This document shows positions 28,054 to 36,178 of a DNA stretch of 64,000 bases, one piece after another; the stretch's first letter is position 1, and each line of letters opens with the position of its first letter. Under the pieces are notes generated by a model. That model ran no database searches. It was not told the origin of the DNA and worked only from the letters and a program-made list of their open reading frames with translations. Origin of the DNA: Catellatospora vulcania (GTDB lineage Bacteria; Actinomycetota; Actinomycetes; Mycobacteriales; Micromonosporaceae); the NCBI RefSeq assembly GCF_009720385.1, contig NZ_WARX01000017.1, positions 248,001-312,000 of the forward strand, written 5' to 3'. A program made the translations under genes and the position numbers.

Positions 28054-30036
28054 GTGCCAACAAAGCCGTTCTTCCTCGGTGCCGACTGGAATCCCGAGCA
28101 GTGGCCGGAGCAGGTCCGGGCCGAGGACCTCGCCCTCATGCGCGAGGCCCGCGTCACCGCGGCGACCGTCGGCGTCTTCAGCTGGTCGCGCCTGGAGCCG
28201 AGCCCCGGGGTGTACGAGTTCGGCTGGCTCGACCGGGTCCTCGACGGCCTGCACGACAACGGGATCGGCGCGGTGCTGGCCACCCCGACCGCCTCCCCGC
28301 CGCCCTGGTTCACGCTGGCCCACCCGGACGCCCTCGCCATGCGCCGCGACGGCGTACGCCTGGTCCACGGCTCCCGCGACACGTACTGCGTCAACGCCCC
28401 CGCATACCGCGCCGCGAGCCTGCGTATCGTGTCCGCGCTGGCCGAGCGCTACGCCCGGCACCCCGCCGTGCGGCTGTGGCACGTGCACAACGAGTACGGC
28501 ACCTGGTGCTTCTGCGATCACTGCGGCCGCGCCTTCCGCAGCTGGCTGCGCGAGCGCCACGGCACCCTCGACGCCCTCAACGACGCCTGGACCGCCGACT
28601 TCTGGAGCCAGCGCCACACCGACTGGGCACAGGTGCTCCCGCCCCGCGCCACGCAGTACCTCGGCAACCCCACCCAGGAACTGGACTACCGCCGCTTCCT
28701 GTCCGACAGCATGCTGTCGGCCTACACCGAGCAGCGCGACGCGATCAAGGCGGTCGCGCCGGACGGGCAGGTAACCACGAACTTCGTGCTGGGCGGTTGG
28801 GTGCCGGTCGACCACGCCCGCTGGTCCCGCGAAGTCGACCTGGTCGCCATCGACCACTATCCGTCCACCCTGGACGGCACACCCGCCGAGAGCGCCTTCG
28901 CCGCCGACACCGCCCGCGGCTGGTCGGCCGCCGCCGGGCACGGCGGCCCCTGGCTGCTGATGGAGCACGCCCCCGCCCACGTCACCGAACACGGCGTACA
29001 GCGCCGCAAACCGCCCGGCATGCTGGCCCGCATCGCCCTCGGCCACATCGCCCGCGGCTCACAGGGCGCGATGTACTTCCAGTGGCGCGCCAGCGCCGGC
29101 GGCGCTGAACAGTGGCACAGCGCGATAGTTCCCCACACCGGTCCCACCGCCCGCACCTACCACGAGCTCCGCGCCCTCGGCGAAACCCTCGCCGCGAGCG
29201 AAGGAAGGGCGCCTTCTTGCCGCTCCGCGTATAAGAAGGCGCCCTTCCCAACCGGCGAAGCCGGATTGCCTGCGGCTGGTGCGGCCGGCGCGGGTGGCGG
29301 CGAGGTGGCGGTGTGGTTCGACGAGGTGTGCGGGTGGGCGGTCGGCGCGTCGCACCTACCCGCACCCGTTGACTACCAGGGGATCGTCGAGGGCTGGCAC
29401 CGGGCACTGTGGCGGCGCGGGTACCCGGTCGACGTCGTGCCGCCCACGGCGACGCTCGCGGGGTACCGCGTGCTGGTCGTGCCGGCGGCGTACCTGCTCA
29501 CCGACGAATCCGCGCGCAGGCTGGACGAGTACACGCGCGAGGGCGGGCACCTGGTGGTGACCTACCTGTCCGGGATCGTGGACGAGCACCTGCGGGTGCG
29601 GGTCGGCGGGTATCCGGGTGCGCTGCGGGACATGCTCGGGATCCGGGTCGAGGAGTTCGATCCGCTGCCGCCTGGCGCGGTGGTCACCCTGGACACCGGC
29701 GACCTGGTGACCGGTTGGACCGAGCATCTGACCGCGCCGGGCGCGGCGGTGCTCGCCCGCTATCCGGACGGCCGTCCGGCCGTGACCCGGCGCGAGCACG
29801 GCGCGGGTCGTGCGTACTACGTGTCCTGTGACCTGGACGAGGCGGCGACGGCCCGACTGCTCGACGGCATCTGCGCCGCCGCCGGGGCGGCCCCGATCCT
29901 GCCCGGCCTGCCCGACGGCGTGGAAGCGGTGCGCACCCAGGACGGGGTCTGGCTCTTCAACCACACGGACGAACCGCACGAGATCGCGGGGCGACTCATC
30001 GCCAGGGGCGACGTCACACGGCTTCCGCTCGCATAG
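28054..30036 (+). CDS. GH42 beta-galactosidase with repeat-derived insertion
   Basis: 660 residues from GTG 28054; an in-frame TTG at 28018 is rejected because it would add a proline-rich head and overlap the operator zone. GH42 barrel about 5-380: LGADWNPEQWP at the start, HVHNEYG with acid/base Glu147, a Cys cluster (CFCDHC, 152-157) that in family members binds zinc, and LLMEHAP with nucleophile Glu304. Trimerisation domain and C-terminal beta domain follow from about 415. Residues about 383-414 do not look like GH42: they come from a family A palindromic repeat (29203-29248) plus an Ala/Gly-rich tail, in frame. Expected role is removing galactose from xyloglucan or galactan oligosaccharides. 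Confidence 0.92.
   Translation: MPTKPFFLGADWNPEQWPEQVRAEDLALMREARVTAATVGVFSWSRLEPSPGVYEFGWLDRVLDGLHDNGIGAVLATPTASPPPWFTLAHPDALAMRRDGVRLVHGSRDTYCVNAPAYRAASLRIVSALAERYARHPAVRLWHVHNEYGTWCFCDHCGRAFRSWLRERHGTLDALNDAWTADFWSQRHTDWAQVLPPRATQYLGNPTQELDYRRFLSDSMLSAYTEQRDAIKAVAPDGQVTTNFVLGGWVPVDHARWSREVDLVAIDHYPSTLDGTPAESAFAADTARGWSAAAGHGGPWLLMEHAPAHVTEHGVQRRKPPGMLARIALGHIARGSQGAMYFQWRASAGGAEQWHSAIVPHTGPTARTYHELRALGETLAASEGRAPSCRSAYKKAPFPTGEAGLPAAGAAGAGGGEVAVWFDEVCGWAVGASHLPAPVDYQGIVEGWHRALWRRGYPVDVVPPTATLAGYRVLVVPAAYLLTDESARRLDEYTREGGHLVVTYLSGIVDEHLRVRVGGYPGALRDMLGIRVEEFDPLPPGAVVTLDTGDLVTGWTEHLTAPGAAVLARYPDGRPAVTRREHGAGRAYYVSCDLDEAATARLLDGICAAAGAAPILPGLPDGVEAVRTQDGVWLFNHTDEPHEIAGRLIARGDVTRLPLA
29203..29248. 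repeat. Palindromic repeat family A, copy 5, inside GH42 coding sequence
   Basis: GGAAGGGCGCCTTCTT (29203-29218) pairs perfectly over 16 bp with 29233-29248. It encodes part of residues 384-399 (GRAPSCRSAYKKAPFP) between the barrel and the trimerisation domain, without breaking the frame. All other copies lie outside genes. Confidence 0.9.
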
Positions 30037-30078
30037 CAACCATTTCCCGGAAATCGCTGCCGTGAACCTTTTGTGAAG

Positions 30079-30130
30079 TAGATCTTGTGCAGTTGGTGCT
30101 GCCAGGACGACACGAACTGCACAAGATCTA
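30079..30130. terminator. Perfect 16-bp inverted repeat after GH42
   Basis: TAGATCTTGTGCAGTT (30079-30094) pairs without mismatch with 30115-30130 across 20 nt. It begins 43 nt after the GH42 stop. The rest of 30037-30295 shows no gene. Only one copy was seen, so repeat or terminator cannot be decided. Confidence 0.6.
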
Positions 30131-30295
30131 ACCTACTCGTGGCCGTGCGGGCCGAGCCGGACCGGCCGCCGCCTCCGGTGGTGCTGTCGCATCGTCCGTA
30201 CCCCCGTACCCGTCGGTTGTGCCGGGTGGCACGGTAGCCGAGCTGCGCCAGGCGGAGACTCGGCCGAAACGCTCGATCTTGGTGGACGGCCCGGT

Positions 30296-30658
30296 TCACG
30301 CGGGGCGGTGGTCGATGAAGCGGTCGCCGCCGAATGCCGTGAGCGCCGCCGCGACCTGATCCGGGGTGTCCTTCACCTTCGCCAGGTCGAGCAGCACCCG
30401 GCAGGGGCGGCCGTCGACGGGGTTGGGCGCGTGCACCAGCCCTCGGTCGAGCATCGCGCCCGCGACCGGCACGAGCAGTAGGCGGCACACGATGCGGCTG
30501 TCGGTGACGGCCGGCCCCTGGTACAGGATCACGGACTCCACCTGTGACCAGAGCACCTCGGTCGCCCAGCCGTCGCGGCTGAGCGCCAGACCGTGCGCGT
30601 CGACGCGGAAGCCATGCGGCCGGCTGCGCCAACGCAGGTACTTCCTGAGCCGCCCCAT
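30296..30658 (-). CDS. Small PH-like domain protein, hypothetical
   Basis: 120 residues from ATG 30658; a GTG at 30688 would add ten residues but has a weaker upstream context. A basic N-terminus (GRLRKYLRWRSRPHG) is followed by a pattern of short beta-strands (FRVDAHGLALSRDGWATEVL, WSQVESVILYQG) like bacterial PH-like (YdeI/YokE-type) domains, then a helix (DTPDQVAAALTAF). No membrane segment is evident. The conserved WSQVESV strand is the best indication that it is a real protein. Function is unknown. It lies alone between the GH42 3' region and the DUF1254-type gene on the same strand. Confidence 0.6.
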   Translation of the reverse strand: MGRLRKYLRWRSRPHGFRVDAHGLALSRDGWATEVLWSQVESVILYQGPAVTDSRIVCRLLLVPVAGAMLDRGLVHAPNPVDGRPCRVLLDLAKVKDTPDQVAAALTAFGGDRFIDHRPA

Positions 30659-30714
30659 GAATGTTCCCGCCCATCGCCCGTCGGGCACATGCTAGGGGAA
30701 CAGAGCCGCTGCAG

Positions 30715-32124
30715 TCAGCCCGTGCGCTCGATCTCGCCGGGCCGCCACGTCTGGTCGTACCAGGCCTGGAGCGGGCCGTAGAGGCGGAGCAGCGTGAACC
30801 AGTGCTTGCCGGGCACGGTCTGGATCCAGTTCGACTCGTGGCCGGGTGGTGGCGTCGGGCCGAAGCGCACGTCGACGGTGCCGTCGGCGTTGGCCGCGAC
30901 GGTGCCCGAAAGGCTGCTCACGCTGGGGTACAGGGTGTCGGTGACGAGCAGCGAGCGGGTCTGGCAGTCGTACACGCTGACCGACCAGAACGTCTTCGCG
31001 GGAACGTGCCGCGGCAGGTGCAGCCGGTACGAGCGCCCGCCGTCGAGCCACTGCCCGTCGGCGTCCTCGGCGGTGTAGGCGTACGCGGAACCGGTGCCCA
31101 CCGGCGACTCGGCCATCGCGGGTGTGACCACGGTGGCGAGGTAGTGGAACGCCGCGCGGGCGTCCAGCAGGCGGGCGCCCTCGCTCAGGAACTCGTGGCT
31201 GCCCCCGACGAAGATGCGCTTCCACGAGGAGTCGGGGTAGTAGTAGGCCGCCGGGTCGCGCGGGCGGAAGACCAGGGCACGGGCGATACCCGCGCCCAGC
31301 GGGGCGGCCTGGGCGAGGATCGCGCGCAGCCGGTGGTCGGGGCCGAACACGTCGCCCTTGACGATGCCGATGCTCGCCAGGATGCCGCGCCGTTCGGGGT
31401 CGAGCGACTCCAGCGGCTCCTCCTGGACCACCACGTCGACCTCGTCGTAGAAGGTCGCGTCGTTGGCGTGCACGGTGTTGTGCGGCCGGTCGGCGAGGTT
31501 CACGAACTCGTTCGGCGGCGGGTACGCGGCCTGCGCCAGCGGGTACACCCGGACCTGCTGGACCGCCTCGACGCCGTCGAGCGCCCGGAACACCGCCCAG
31601 TTGGTGAAGGTGGGGCTGCGGAACGTGTAGTAGCCGTCGGGCACCTCGTCCTCGTGGTCCGGGGGCAGGAACAGGTACTTGCCGCCTTTGCCCTGGTCGG
31701 GCCCGGCCCATCCCAGGTCGGTGACATACCGGAACCAGAAGTCGTCGACCACGCACAGCGAGTTCGGCGGCACCTCGACCACTGTCGGCCCGTCGGTGTC
31801 CAGGTCGAGGAAGGTGTGGCCGTACGTGGTGTCGGTGTTGGGGGTCAGGTAGAGGCTGGTGGAGTTCAACCGCGGGTCGGTGATGCCGATCTGGCGGGCC
31901 GAGGTGACGCCCACGCTGCGCAGGCCCGTCCGCATCACCGCGAGCGACGCGCCCGGCATGGCCACCAGGAAGGCCTCGACGGCGCGGACCAGGTCGAGCG
32001 CGTCGAAGAGCCGGTCGGCGCCGTCCGCGGCGGGCAGGCCGTCGTGGAAGGCGAACTGCCCGAGCGGGGTGTCCAGGCTCTCGGGCATACCGATGGCGGC
32101 CAGGATCTCCTTCGGAATGGACAT
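30715..32124 (-). CDS. DUF1254/DUF1214 domain protein
   Basis: 469 residues from ATG 32124, which has GAGAGG upstream; the frame is open to 32259 but the extra N-terminus is unlike a protein. DUF1254 section about 60-190 (LYLTPNTDTTYGHTFLDLDTDGPTVVEVPP) and DUF1214 section about 350-460 (AKTFWSVSVYDCQTRSLLV, GKHWFTLLRLYGPLQAWYDQTW). Many such proteins are secreted; this one has no signal peptide. Enzymatic activity is not established for the family. No operon partner is obvious; the small PH-like gene is 57 nt downstream. Confidence 0.85.
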   Translation of the reverse strand: MSIPKEILAAIGMPESLDTPLGQFAFHDGLPAADGADRLFDALDLVRAVEAFLVAMPGASLAVMRTGLRSVGVTSARQIGITDPRLNSTSLYLTPNTDTTYGHTFLDLDTDGPTVVEVPPNSLCVVDDFWFRYVTDLGWAGPDQGKGGKYLFLPPDHEDEVPDGYYTFRSPTFTNWAVFRALDGVEAVQQVRVYPLAQAAYPPPNEFVNLADRPHNTVHANDATFYDEVDVVVQEEPLESLDPERRGILASIGIVKGDVFGPDHRLRAILAQAAPLGAGIARALVFRPRDPAAYYYPDSSWKRIFVGGSHEFLSEGARLLDARAAFHYLATVVTPAMAESPVGTGSAYAYTAEDADGQWLDGGRSYRLHLPRHVPAKTFWSVSVYDCQTRSLLVTDTLYPSVSSLSGTVAANADGTVDVRFGPTPPPGHESNWIQTVPGKHWFTLLRLYGPLQAWYDQTWRPGEIERTG

Positions 32125-32188
32125 GACGCGCACCTCTCGCGCGGCCGCATGCCGCGCCTTACCGCACCGTACGCAGAGATGATGCGAT

Positions 32189-32593
32189 ATGTCCCGGGTA
32201 TGGAAAGGAAGTGCGTATCGGCCGGTCCCGCCGGATACTCGCCTCGTGGAGATCGACAACCCGGACCTGGTGCGCTACTGGTTCGTCTTCGACCTGACCG
32301 AGCACCGCCCGCCGCCCTGGCCTGCGGGCAGGATCGTCCTGAACTGTGCCCCGACCCTGTACGGGCTGCTGTACCAGGGAGCCGGAGTGACCGGCTACGA
32401 CCAGCGGGACTGTCTGCGTCTGTTGGAGGCGCAGGCCGGTGAGCCGCTGCCGCCGGTCGAGCGTGCCCTGCGCAATCCGCCCATCGAGCCGGCGTGGCGG
32501 GGTCACCTGGGCAATCCGGCCTGGCGGGGCGTCTGGTTTCCGAGGGTGGAGTCGAATGGCCCGGTGATCGGGCCGGCGATCAGTCCGCGTTGA
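32189..32593 (+). CDS. Hypothetical protein
   Basis: 134 residues, not recognised. ATG at 32189, weak ribosome-binding site (AGAGATG). Residues 20-60 (EIDNPDLVRYWFVFDLTEHRPPPWPAG) look like folded protein, and codon third positions are GC-rich as expected for a real gene. No signal peptide or membrane segment. Its 3' end overlaps the next, convergent gene by 14 nt. Divergent from the DUF1254-type gene with 64 nt between starts. It might be species- or family-restricted. Confidence 0.5.
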   Translation: MSRVWKGSAYRPVPPDTRLVEIDNPDLVRYWFVFDLTEHRPPPWPAGRIVLNCAPTLYGLLYQGAGVTGYDQRDCLRLLEAQAGEPLPPVERALRNPPIEPAWRGHLGNPAWRGVWFPRVESNGPVIGPAISPR

Positions 32594-33830
32594 CCGGCAG
32601 CGGGCGGCGGGCGGGGCCGGGCAGCGTCATCGGCGGGTGGCCGCCAGGGTGATGGCCGTTGGCCTGGCCCGGCTCAGCAGGTCCGAAGCCGTTCGCGGTG
32701 CCTGTGGCGTGGCCGTTCGCCGGGCCGTGACCGTTCGCGGGGGCATGGCCGTTCGCGGGGGCATGGCCGTTCGCCGGGGCCGGGCTTGTCGAGACGGGGA
32801 CCATGACCGGCACGTAGCCGCCGGCGGCCGGCTCAGGCTCGGGCTCGGGCGCGCGTGCGGGCGTCGGGATGGTTCCGGTGCGCGGACCGGCCTCGCCCGC
32901 GCCGGGCACCTGGAACACGCCGCGCGCCGGATGTGGCGGCAGGCCGGGCACGGAGGCGGAGCTGAACCGCACCGGCAGCGGCACCGGCTCGGCGACCAGG
33001 TCATGTTGTGGCTCGGCGTATCGGGTGAGCGCGATGACCGCGCCCAGCGTGATCACGAAGCCGAGCGCGGCGACCGGGACCATGCCGGGGCGGATCTTGT
33101 CGCCCAGCAGCAGCATGCCGATCGCGGCGGCGGGGACCGCGCCCGCGGCGTCCATGGCCGCGACGGCGGCGTTGGTGGAGCCGCGCTGCATGGCCAGGCC
33201 GAGCAGCAGCTGGCCGGTGAGCGAGTGTGCGATGACCAGGTAGAGCAGCGGGTTCAGGCCGAACTCGACGATGGTCTGGGCCGAGGCCAGCGGGCGGGCC
33301 GCGATCGCGGCGGAGGCGAAGCAGAGTCCCGCCAGCGAGCCGAGCACCACCGAGCCGAGCACGCCCTTGACCTTGCCCGCGAACGCGCTCACCCCGGCAA
33401 TCGCGACCAGCGCGAAGACCAGTGAGATGACGCCCTTGGCGTCCAACGGCTCGGCGTGGCCGGGCTCGGCCGACACGGCCAGCATGCCGATGCCCGCCAT
33501 GACTCCCAGCAGCAGCAGGACCTCGGCCAGTGGCAGTTTCCACTTGAGCACCGCGACCCCGGCGAACGCCGTGACGCACAGGCCCGCGGTCACCGCGGAC
33601 TGCACGAGGAACAGCGGAAGGTCACGCCGCGCGCCGAGGGCGAGGAAGAAACCGAGGATCTGGCAGCCGAGCCCGAGCAGGTACGTCGAGTTGCCGAACA
33701 GGCGCAGCAGCAGCCCTGGATCAAGGCTGTCCGTCGTCGCTGTGCGTGTCGCCGCGATGGACTGCAGCAGGTTGGCGATGCCGTACGCGGCGATCATCGC
33801 CACCAGGAACCACCAGCCAGAGGACACCAC
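32580..33830 (-). CDS. DMT/EamA-like membrane protein with Asn-Gly-His repeat tail
   Basis: 416 residues from GTG 33830. About ten membrane helices over residues 1-265 (WWFLVAMIAAYGIANLLQSI first, VAALGFVITLGAVIALT last), the size and pattern of drug/metabolite transporter relatives that lack clear substrate motifs. The last 150 residues are a cytoplasmic, Pro-rich tail with tandem HAPANG units (about 350-385), finishing PGPARRPLPVNAD. The tail is not a known domain. The transported substrate is unknown. The gene stands alone between convergent and unrelated genes. Confidence 0.75.
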   Translation of the reverse strand: MVSSGWWFLVAMIAAYGIANLLQSIAATRTATTDSLDPGLLLRLFGNSTYLLGLGCQILGFFLALGARRDLPLFLVQSAVTAGLCVTAFAGVAVLKWKLPLAEVLLLLGVMAGIGMLAVSAEPGHAEPLDAKGVISLVFALVAIAGVSAFAGKVKGVLGSVVLGSLAGLCFASAAIAARPLASAQTIVEFGLNPLLYLVIAHSLTGQLLLGLAMQRGSTNAAVAAMDAAGAVPAAAIGMLLLGDKIRPGMVPVAALGFVITLGAVIALTRYAEPQHDLVAEPVPLPVRFSSASVPGLPPHPARGVFQVPGAGEAGPRTGTIPTPARAPEPEPEPAAGGYVPVMVPVSTSPAPANGHAPANGHAPANGHGPANGHATGTANGFGPAEPGQANGHHPGGHPPMTLPGPARRPLPVNAD

Positions 33831-33903
33831 CCACGCAGCTTAGACCCTTAGGGGTCGGCTGCGCCCTACCCGCCCGGCGACTTCACCGAGTGAATGAGAG
33901 TGA

Positions 33904-34707
33904 TTACAGTGCGCGAAGTCCGGCCGGGCTGAGCCGTTCCAGCACGTCATCGTGCAGCTGCCCGTTGGTGGCCACCGCCGACCCGCCGCCCGCGCCCGTG
34001 CGCCCGGACAGGTCGGTGAAGGTGCCGCCCGCCTCGGTGACGATCGGCACCAGCGCGGCCATGTCCCAGAGCATCAGCTCCGGTTCGATCATGATGTCCA
34101 GCGCGCCCTCGGCGAGCAGCATGTAGCCGTAGAAGTCGCCGTACGCCCGGCTGCGCCAGGTCTTGCGCATCAGGTCGAGCACCGAGGCGAGCCGGCCGGT
34201 CTGCTCCCAGCCGTCCAGGGAGGAGTAGCAGAAGCTCGCGTCGGCCAGGCGGCGCACCCCGGAGACCCGGATCGGCTGCGCGGCGGCCTGGTGCCGGCCC
34301 GCGAACGCGCCGAGCCCGCGCGCGGCCCACCAGCGGCGGCCCAGCGCCGGAGCGGAGACCATGCCGACGACCGGCTCGTCGCCCTCCATCAGCGAGATCA
34401 GCGTGCCCCAGATCGGCACCCCGCGGACGAAGTTCTTGGTGCCGTCGATCGGGTCGATGACCCACTGGCGGTTGCCGCTGTTGCCGGTGACCCCGAACTC
34501 CTCGCCCAGCACGCCGTCCCGCGACCGGGTGCGGGCCAGCGTGGAGCGCAGCGCCTTCTCCACCGCGGTGTCCGCGTCCGAGACGGGCGTCAGGTCCGGC
34601 TTCGTCTCCACGTAGAGGTCGAGCGCCTTGAACCGGGACATGGAGATGGAGTCGGCGGTGTCCGCCAGCACGTGGGCAAGCCCAAGGTCGTCCGAGTAGC
34701 GGGCCAT
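33904..34707 (-). CDS. hisN: Histidinol-phosphatase, inositol-monophosphatase type
   Basis: 267 residues. Metal-binding signatures of the IMPase fold: GEEFG (Glu69/70), WVIDPIDGTKNFVRGVP (Asp85, Asp88, Thr90) and WDMAALVPIVTEAGG near the C-terminus. KNFVRGVPIWGTLI is characteristic of actinobacterial HisN rather than SuhB or CysQ. It dephosphorylates histidinol phosphate in histidine biosynthesis. No other his gene is nearby, as is usual in actinobacteria, where hisN sits beside rsgA and aroA. A generic inositol phosphatase cannot be fully excluded. Confidence 0.87.
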   Translation of the reverse strand: MARYSDDLGLAHVLADTADSISMSRFKALDLYVETKPDLTPVSDADTAVEKALRSTLARTRSRDGVLGEEFGVTGNSGNRQWVIDPIDGTKNFVRGVPIWGTLISLMEGDEPVVGMVSAPALGRRWWAARGLGAFAGRHQAAAQPIRVSGVRRLADASFCYSSLDGWEQTGRLASVLDLMRKTWRSRAYGDFYGYMLLAEGALDIMIEPELMLWDMAALVPIVTEAGGTFTDLSGRTGAGGGSAVATNGQLHDDVLERLSPAGLRAL

Positions 34708-34870
34708 GGCGAGAACTTATCGGATCTCCGCGCCGCCGAGGTAACGGGTTCGCGGACCCGCCGTAAATGAGAACGCGTGGACCGCGGCGGGCCGGGTACT
34801 TTCACGGTCATGAGCCGCGGTCCGGTCGCGGACGCGGCTCGTGGTGTGGCGGGCGCGGCAAGGAGGAGTC

Positions 34871-35149
34871 ATGGGCGCGGACCCGGAAAAGGTGCTCCGG
34901 ACGTTCCTCGACGAGCACGGGCGGCTGACCTCGATGCCCGCGAAAGCGGGTAAGCGCCGGGTGCTGCTGGAGCACATCGTCGCGGCCTTCGAGCCGGGCG
35001 TGAAGATGAGCGAGCGCGAGGTCGACGCGGTGCTGCGGGCCTTCTACGAGACCGACTGGGTGTCGCTGCGCCGCTACCTGATCGACAGCGGTCTGATGGC
35101 GCGCGCCGACGGCCTCTACTGGCGCACCGGCGGCTACGTCGAGGTCTGA
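34871..35149 (+). CDS. DUF2087 domain protein
   Basis: 92 residues from ATG 34871, which has AGGAGG directly upstream (34861-34866); an open extension to 34841 is ignored. The sequence DEHGRLTSMPAKAGKRRVLLEHIVAAFEPG, given here in two overlapping parts (DEHGRLTSMPAKAGKRR and RRVLLEHIVAAFEPG), then VDAVLRAFYETDWVSLRRYLIDSGLM and the end YWRTGG is the DUF2087 pattern. In other bacteria this domain is fused to ArsR-type regulators or GNAT domains, so a role in regulation is possible but unproven. It overlaps the 3' end of rsgA by 16 nt (convergent). Confidence 0.8.
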   Translation: MGADPEKVLRTFLDEHGRLTSMPAKAGKRRVLLEHIVAAFEPGVKMSEREVDAVLRAFYETDWVSLRRYLIDSGLMARADGLYWRTGGYVEV

Positions 35150-36168
35150 CCGGTCTCGGTGTCGCCCGCCCGGGAAGAGAGCAGGCGGCGGTACGAGGCC
35201 AGCCGACGCGCGTCGGCCTTGCCCTGCGCCACCCAGGCGTCCAACGCGCACTCCCCGCCGTTGTGCTCGCAGTTCGGCGGGCAGTCCACGGTTCCTTCGA
35301 CCAGGTCGGTGAAGCCGTGCAGCAGGTCGTCGGAGGAGACCAGGGCCAGGCCGAAGCTGCGAACGCCCGGGGTGTCGATGATCCACGACTCGCGCTTGTC
35401 GGGCAGGCGCAGTGCCACCGCGCTGGTCGAGGTGTGCCGCCCCTTGCCGATGGCGCTGACCACGCCGACCGCCCGGCGCGCGTCCGGGATGAGCCGGTTG
35501 ACCAGGGTCGACTTGCCGACACCGGAGTGCCCGACCAGCACCGACCGCCGGCCGGACAGGCGTTCGCGCAGCTCGTCGAGGTCGCCGTCGGGACGGGTCA
35601 GCACGTGGTCGAGGTCCAGCTCGGCGTAGTAGCTCAGCACCTGCTCCGGTCCGGCCAGGTCGGCCTTGGTCAGGCACAGCAGCGGCTCGATGTCGGCGGC
35701 GTACGCGGCGACCAGGCAGCGGTCGATGAACCCCTCGCGCGGCGGCGGGTCGGCCAGCGCGCTGACGATCACGAGCTGGTCGGCGTTGGCCACGACCACC
35801 CGTTCGATGCGGCCCTCGGCGGTGGTGTCGTCGTCGTCGGCGGTGCGCCGCAGCACCGAGCGCCGCTCCTCGATCCGCACGATCCGGGCCAGGCTGCCCA
35901 CGTCGCCGGTGACGTCGCCGACCAGGCCCACCTCGTCGCCCACCACCACGGACTTGCGGCCCAGCTCACGCGCCCGCATGCAGGTGACCTCGAAGACCTT
36001 CTTGCCCTCGTGGACCACGCAGGTGTAACGGCCCCGGTCGACGGCGACCACGAACCCGGTCACCGCGTCGTCGTGCTTGGGCCGGGTCCGCGTGCGGGGA
36101 CGCGAACGGGACGACTTGGTGGCCCGCACCTTCACGTCGTCCTCGTCGTACTCCCGCTTCTTCTTCAC
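35134..36168 (-). CDS. rsgA: Ribosome small-subunit-dependent GTPase A
   Basis: 344 residues from GTG 36168 (GAGAGG upstream); the longer frame to 36264 overlaps aroA too far. A basic N-terminal tail and OB fold (about 30-100, GFVVAVDRGRYTCVVHEG), then the circularly permuted GTPase: G4 LTKAD precedes G1 GHSGVGKST, followed by G2 GKGRHTSTS and G3 DTPGVRSFG. C-terminal zinc finger DCPPNCEHNGGECAL. RsgA acts late in 30S maturation. It starts 11 nt after the aroA stop, so the two are co-transcribed. Confidence 0.95.
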   Translation of the reverse strand: MKKKREYDEDDVKVRATKSSRSRPRTRTRPKHDDAVTGFVVAVDRGRYTCVVHEGKKVFEVTCMRARELGRKSVVVGDEVGLVGDVTGDVGSLARIVRIEERRSVLRRTADDDDTTAEGRIERVVVANADQLVIVSALADPPPREGFIDRCLVAAYAADIEPLLCLTKADLAGPEQVLSYYAELDLDHVLTRPDGDLDELRERLSGRRSVLVGHSGVGKSTLVNRLIPDARRAVGVVSAIGKGRHTSTSAVALRLPDKRESWIIDTPGVRSFGLALVSSDDLLHGFTDLVEGTVDCPPNCEHNGGECALDAWVAQGKADARRLASYRRLLSSRAGDTETGQTST

Positions 36169-36178
36169 CGCTGGCCTC

